Part shown: positions 62,201 to 64,000 of the stretch, piece after piece
Layout: the number at the start of each line of letters is the position of its first letter
Numbering within the stretch: position 1 is the first letter of the stretch
Assembly (NCBI RefSeq): GCF_015832195.1
Contig: NC_052017.1
Coordinates: forward strand, 46,825,652-46,889,651
Source: Motacilla alba alba
Lineage: Eukaryota; Chordata; Aves; Passeriformes; Motacillidae
DNA: 64,000 bases
Direction: 5' to 3'
Made by a program: the position numbers and the translations under genes
The notes under the pieces: generated by a model
Database searches by the model: none
What the model was told of the DNA's origin: nothing
What the model saw: the letters and a program-made list of their open reading frames with translations, nothing else

Positions 62201-63449
62201 TATTTTGGGTTGCTTTTGGGGGTGTGTGTGTGTGTATTTTTCTTTTCATGATAATAGAGCACACAGTGAATTAATGGCTTCAGGACTGATTTCCTCCTTG
62301 ACATGATATCTGTCACTTGGTAAAGCCAAGAAACTTGAGTGTCTTTCAAAACATTTGGAATGAGTATTTAAGTCCTGTGTCTGCAAGCAGAAATAGGAAA
62401 TTTCTTTATTTTTTGATTTGGCACAATGAAAGCTTCTACCTGTTCTCTAATAGCAGTTTCAAGTCCCAGGGTTTACTTCTCTCCTGTGCTGTAGTTTAAA
62501 GGAATTTTTACTTAAAACTGAATTTTCATGCTACTGTAGGTAAGTTGCTGATATGAGGCTATAAGTTTCCCAAGGGCATCCTATATCTGCTTTTTGACAA
62601 GCTGCTTAGGCTTGTCTATCAACCTCAGTAAGAGTACATAACTCCAGTTTGTCTTTAATATAGTCTCACTTAAACTTTGAGATTTTAATTTGAAATTAAT
62701 GATGTACAACAGCAGTATACTGAACATATCCTTACTTTTATTGTTAATTCTTACCCACAGTCAAGAAAATGTGACTTTGAAATCCCATTACGTAGGTAAA
62801 AAGGCCTACTAAGTTTGGTTTTCTGCTTTAACTTTTCTGCAGTGATTATTTCTTTGCTATGTAGCATTTCTTCCACTGAGATACAATATGTCCAGTCAAA
62901 ACCCAAGACTTACTCATAGTAATGAGTACCCATTCAAAATTTGAGATAAGCCTTCAGTAGTTTCACTATCTAGTTCTCATGCAAATGTGCTGGACAAATT
63001 CAGTCGCAAATGCATTTGTCTTCTTGTCTACTTTTGTAGGTTATTACTCCAAAGAGATTATTAACATCTATTACCTCGGTAAGTATGAGCATAATATTGT
63101 AACAAGATCTGACTATGACCCCTTCCAAAGGGCATGTTCGCACAGATTGAGGCTGTGCCCATAATAGGCTCTTTCTGTTCCTTACAAAAGGCTCTATAAA
63201 CTGTCCAGTTTTCTGCCAAATTTTTCAGTCATCAGCTCAAGAATCAGCTCTGTAACATATGTAATGCTGGAAATACACATTTGTTTGGACTTTTTTTGGT
63301 TTTTTTTTCTATTTGATTGGGGTTTTAAAAGTATTTCAAATCTAATTTCTTTTTACCTTGGCTTTGTCTTCAGTAGAAACTGTCAGAAGTACCTTTTCAC
63401 TAAGCTTTTATTTCTCTCTCTTTCTAGAAAAGCAACCTTCTTACTCCAG
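47218..63449 (+). CDS. ANLN: ANLN (anillin), partial: first 19 coding exons, 3' part beyond window
   Basis: Anillin is the cytokinetic-ring scaffold that links F-actin, myosin II, septins and RhoA. Coding exons are 47218-47235, 51434-51587, 51953-52237, 52634-52980, 53687-53909, 54814-55007, 55144-55251, 55718-55838, 56688-56804, 57340-57566, 58089-58240, 58546-58693, 59342-59477, 59793-59975, 60549-60675, 61467-61515, 61594-61650, 63040-63078 and 63428-63449. All junctions are GT-AG and in phase (2707 nt, ~902 residues of about 1,100). The N-terminus is [20 protein letters not shown]. The myosin-binding region contains [13 protein letters not shown] and [18 protein letters not shown]. The actin-binding region follows, then [13 protein letters not shown], an acidic stretch (~575-590), and the anillin homology region from ~690 ([20 protein letters not shown]). 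The rest of the homology/C2 region and the PH domain lie outside the window. A good start context is visible (CACAGCGATGG). Confidence 0.97.
47236..51433 (+). other. ANLN: ANLN intron 1
   Basis: This 4.2-kb intron is GC-rich at its start (remainder of the CpG island) and AT-rich after about 47750. It carries a small CR1 tail at 49700-49763. I see nothing else in it. Confidence 0.9.
49700..49763 (+). mobile_element. CR1 LINE 3' tail fragment
   Basis: GCAGGGTCAGGAGCTGGACT followed by GTGGGTCTCTTCCAACTCAG and a degraded ATTCT-type terminus match the last ~60 bp of a CR1 element. Confidence 0.75.
51434..51587 (+). CDS. ANLN: ANLN coding exon 2
   Basis: The acceptor is CCACTCAG|AAACTC and the donor GACGAAG|GTATTT. 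It encodes [20 protein letters not shown] and on to PLPGDE (residues 7-57). This N-terminal segment is known to bind formins in the family. Confidence 0.95.
51953..52237 (+). CDS. ANLN: ANLN coding exon 3
   Basis: The acceptor is CTATCCAG|TAAAAC and the donor AGTGAGG|GTATGT. It encodes residues 58-152. It includes a basic SPSKRLCP motif (NLS-like), a Ser/Pro-rich disordered stretch and, at the end, [18 protein letters not shown], the start of the myosin-binding region. Confidence 0.95.
52634..52980 (+). CDS. ANLN: ANLN coding exon 4
   Basis: The acceptor is TTTTCCAG|ATCCC and the donor AGAGCG|GTGAGT. Residues 153-268 include [19 protein letters not shown] and the Ser-rich [12 protein letters not shown] that opens the actin-binding region. 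Confidence 0.96.
53316..53357. repeat. 21-bp tandem duplication in ANLN intron 4
   Basis: Two adjacent 21-bp units, at 53316-53336 and 53337-53357, begin AATTGTGAATG and end TATTGCTGT, with one mismatch. Confidence 0.9.
53687..53909 (+). CDS. ANLN: ANLN coding exon 5
   Basis: The acceptor is CTTGTTAAG|GATCC and the donor ACGCCAG|GTAGGC. Residues 269-342 are a poorly conserved, disordered Ser/Pro/Lys-rich stretch. Assignment rests on phase, splice sites and position between two clear anillin exons. Confidence 0.9.
54814..55007 (+). CDS. ANLN: ANLN coding exon 6
   Basis: The acceptor is GTTCTTGTAG|GGGG and the donor AAACAG|GTATGA. It encodes residues 343-407, including [33 protein letters not shown] and LALQLKQ. 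Confidence 0.96.
55144..55251 (+). CDS. ANLN: ANLN coding exon 7
   Basis: The acceptor is TTTGTTTAG|GAACG and the donor AAAATG|GTAATG. It encodes [20 protein letters not shown], a conserved anillin block, then a Lys/Ser-rich tail (36 codons). Confidence 0.96.
55718..55838 (+). CDS. ANLN: ANLN coding exon 8
   Basis: The acceptor is CTTGCCAG|GAAAG and the donor TCTTCGG|GTGAGA. It encodes residues 444-483, Ser/Pro-rich and disordered ([20 protein letters not shown] at the start). It is in phase with both neighbours. Confidence 0.9.
56688..56804 (+). CDS. ANLN: ANLN coding exon 9
   Basis: The acceptor is ACTCCTTAG|ATAC and the donor CCAAAAG|GTTTGT. It encodes about 39 residues ([20 protein letters not shown] at the start). 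Low conservation is expected; phase and splice sites support it. Confidence 0.88.
57340..57566 (+). CDS. ANLN: ANLN coding exon 10
   Basis: The acceptor is CCCTTCAG|ATGAAG and the donor TCGGAG|GTGAGA. It encodes [20 protein letters not shown], an acidic block ([11 protein letters not shown]) and [17 protein letters not shown], which match the anillin mid-region. Confidence 0.95.
58089..58240 (+). CDS. ANLN: ANLN coding exon 11
   Basis: The acceptor is TTCCTCAG|GCCTTT and the donor CTTACAG|GTAATA. It encodes [18 protein letters not shown], a strongly conserved anillin segment, and ends RNLPYR/S across the junction. Confidence 0.96.
58546..58693 (+). CDS. ANLN: ANLN coding exon 12
   Basis: The acceptor is TTTTAAAAG|TGTTG and the donor AAAATGCAG|GTACCT. 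It encodes [27 protein letters not shown] and VNIKKKMQ, leading into the anillin homology region. Confidence 0.96.
59342..59477 (+). CDS. ANLN: ANLN coding exon 13
   Basis: The acceptor is TTCTCTAG|GAACTG and the donor TTTGCAA|GTAGGT. It encodes [20 protein letters not shown] and [12 protein letters not shown], the start of the RhoA-binding part of the anillin homology region. Confidence 0.97.
59793..59975 (+). CDS. ANLN: ANLN coding exon 14
   Basis: The acceptor is TTTGTGCAG|CTGAG and the donor AAGCCAG|GTAAAA. It encodes [18 protein letters not shown] and [17 protein letters not shown], within the anillin homology region. Confidence 0.97.
60201..60239. repeat. AT-rich (AGTAAAATAAATA)-type repeat in ANLN intron 14
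   Basis: AGTAAAATAAATA occurs twice with extra AATA units. It is a simple repeat. Confidence 0.85.
60549..60675 (+). CDS. ANLN: ANLN coding exon 15
   Basis: The acceptor is GCTTACAG|AAGCAG and the donor TTTACTAT|GTAAGT. It encodes [20 protein letters not shown] and [15 protein letters not shown], the beginning of the C2-like fold of the homology region. Confidence 0.96.
61467..61515 (+). CDS. ANLN: ANLN coding exon 16 (49 nt)
   Basis: The acceptor is CCTTTTAG|GCATG and the donor AGTTGG|GTATGT. It encodes [16 protein letters not shown] after completing the Met codon begun in exon 15. Confidence 0.95.
61594..61650 (+). CDS. ANLN: ANLN coding exon 17 (57 nt)
   Basis: The acceptor is GCCTTACAG|GTGCAG and the donor TCTAAG|GTAAAT. 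It encodes 19 residues ending in the basic run [10 protein letters not shown], matching a Lys-rich loop in anillin. Confidence 0.93.
61651..63039 (+). other. ANLN: ANLN intron 17
   Basis: This 1.4-kb intron is AT-rich. It holds a short (GT)n at about 62222-62235 and a 26-bp copy, near 61757, of a segment also found in intron 15. No exon-like sequence is recognised. Confidence 0.85.
63040..63078 (+). CDS. ANLN: ANLN coding exon 18 (39 nt)
   Basis: The acceptor is TTTTGTAG|GTTATT and the donor ACCTCG|GTAAGT. It encodes [13 protein letters not shown], which matches the anillin [11 protein letters not shown] block. Confidence 0.94.
63428..63449 (+). CDS. ANLN: ANLN coding exon 19 (22-nt microexon)
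   Basis: A strong pyrimidine tract ends CTTTCTAG|AAAAGC; the donor is ACTCCAG|GTAAGT. It encodes KSNLLTP plus one base. It follows the TSITS of exon 18, as KSN does in human anillin. At 22 nt it is unusually short, but both splice sites are strong. Confidence 0.82.
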
Positions 63450-64000
63450 GTAAGTAAAGTCTACACATCTTATGCCAGGATGAATCATCTACACTTGCTG
63501 TCAAAACTTCTAAATCAATAAATAATACTTGTAACAGATAACAATTGGTGAGTAAAAAACACTAAATTTTCCAGTCCAGAAACTCGCCCTGTGCTTATGA
63601 TGTTACCATTATGTTCAATGGAAGATACCTTTACAAAATCAGAACTAAGATCTGGTATCAGATACCCATGGTTTACAATTTTTTTTCCTGAAAGTATGAA
63701 TTCAAACTAATTTAATGGTTTTAAAAGTAGGGAACTAGAGTCTGCTGTCAACAAAGTAATACAGAATAATTTGAAAATATGAACAGATCCTGAAATATTG
63801 CTTGTGTGTAGTGTTTTTTATATATATTTATATACAAAAAATATATATATAAACTTGTTTATATATTCCTGACTCTTGACAAGGAAAAACAGCACCTCTA
63901 GATGTTTTTCCAAGTATATAAAAACATTACACACTTATCTGACTGAAGTATGCAATACTTGAGCTAGCTTTAGCAGAAATTGCAGCAATAAAGAACTCAT
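63450..64000 (+). other. ANLN: ANLN intron 19, partial
   Basis: The gene continues past the window edge. The stretch contains a TATATA-rich run at about 63819-63851 and no further exon. Confidence 0.85.

Noticed and set aside
1..64000. tRNA, rRNA, CRISPR arrays, bacterial-type operons
   Set aside because: None seen; the window is a eukaryotic two-gene locus with introns and avian repeats.

Overview
The window is vertebrate nuclear DNA, most likely from a bird. Two spliced protein-coding genes with GT-AG introns are separated by AT-rich non-coding DNA. The transposable elements I recognise (CR1 LINE 3' ends and an ERVL-type LTR beginning TGCTGGTT) are typical of avian genomes. There are no prokaryotic features: no operons, CRISPR, IS elements or tRNA/rRNA genes.

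Two genes stand head to head. On the minus strand, 33760 down to 9885, is MATCAP2 (KIAA0895/TMCP2), a metallocarboxypeptidase-family protein. I reconstructed all seven coding exons: 1521 nt of CDS, 506 aa, in phase at every junction. The zinc motif HEIGTH is split between coding exons 4 and 5. On the plus strand from 47218 is ANLN (anillin), the cytokinetic-ring scaffold. I reconstructed nineteen coding exons in phase (2707 nt, about 902 residues). The gene runs off the right end before its PH domain. Human chromosome 7p14 has the same neighbours and orientation, as I recall it.

Layout: 1-6.9 kb has no recognisable gene; its only striking feature is a 24-nt G run. 6.9-9.9 kb is the probable MATCAP2 3' UTR and downstream flank. 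9.9-33.8 kb is MATCAP2; a CR1 copy lies in intron 6, a GC-rich island sits inside coding exon 2, and the CpG-island promoter is at 33.46-34.1 kb. 34.1-46.9 kb is the divergent intergenic interval, with AT microsatellites, two solo-LTR-like elements (38.1-38.7 and 42.86-43.4 kb), an LTR-like fragment near 42 kb, and CR1 pieces. The last CR1 piece abuts the ANLN CpG-island promoter (46.9-47.6 kb). 47.2-64 kb is ANLN.

The genes are linked by position. Functionally, one encodes a tubulin-directed enzyme family member and the other an actomyosin/RhoA scaffold for cytokinesis. I found no convincing new system. The points most worth checking are the convergent ZNF143-type motif pair in the MATCAP2 promoter, the GC-rich low-complexity segment in MATCAP2 exon 2, the CHR/CCAAT arrangement upstream of ANLN, the run of very small ANLN exons including a 22-nt microexon, and the TE-rich divergent interval.
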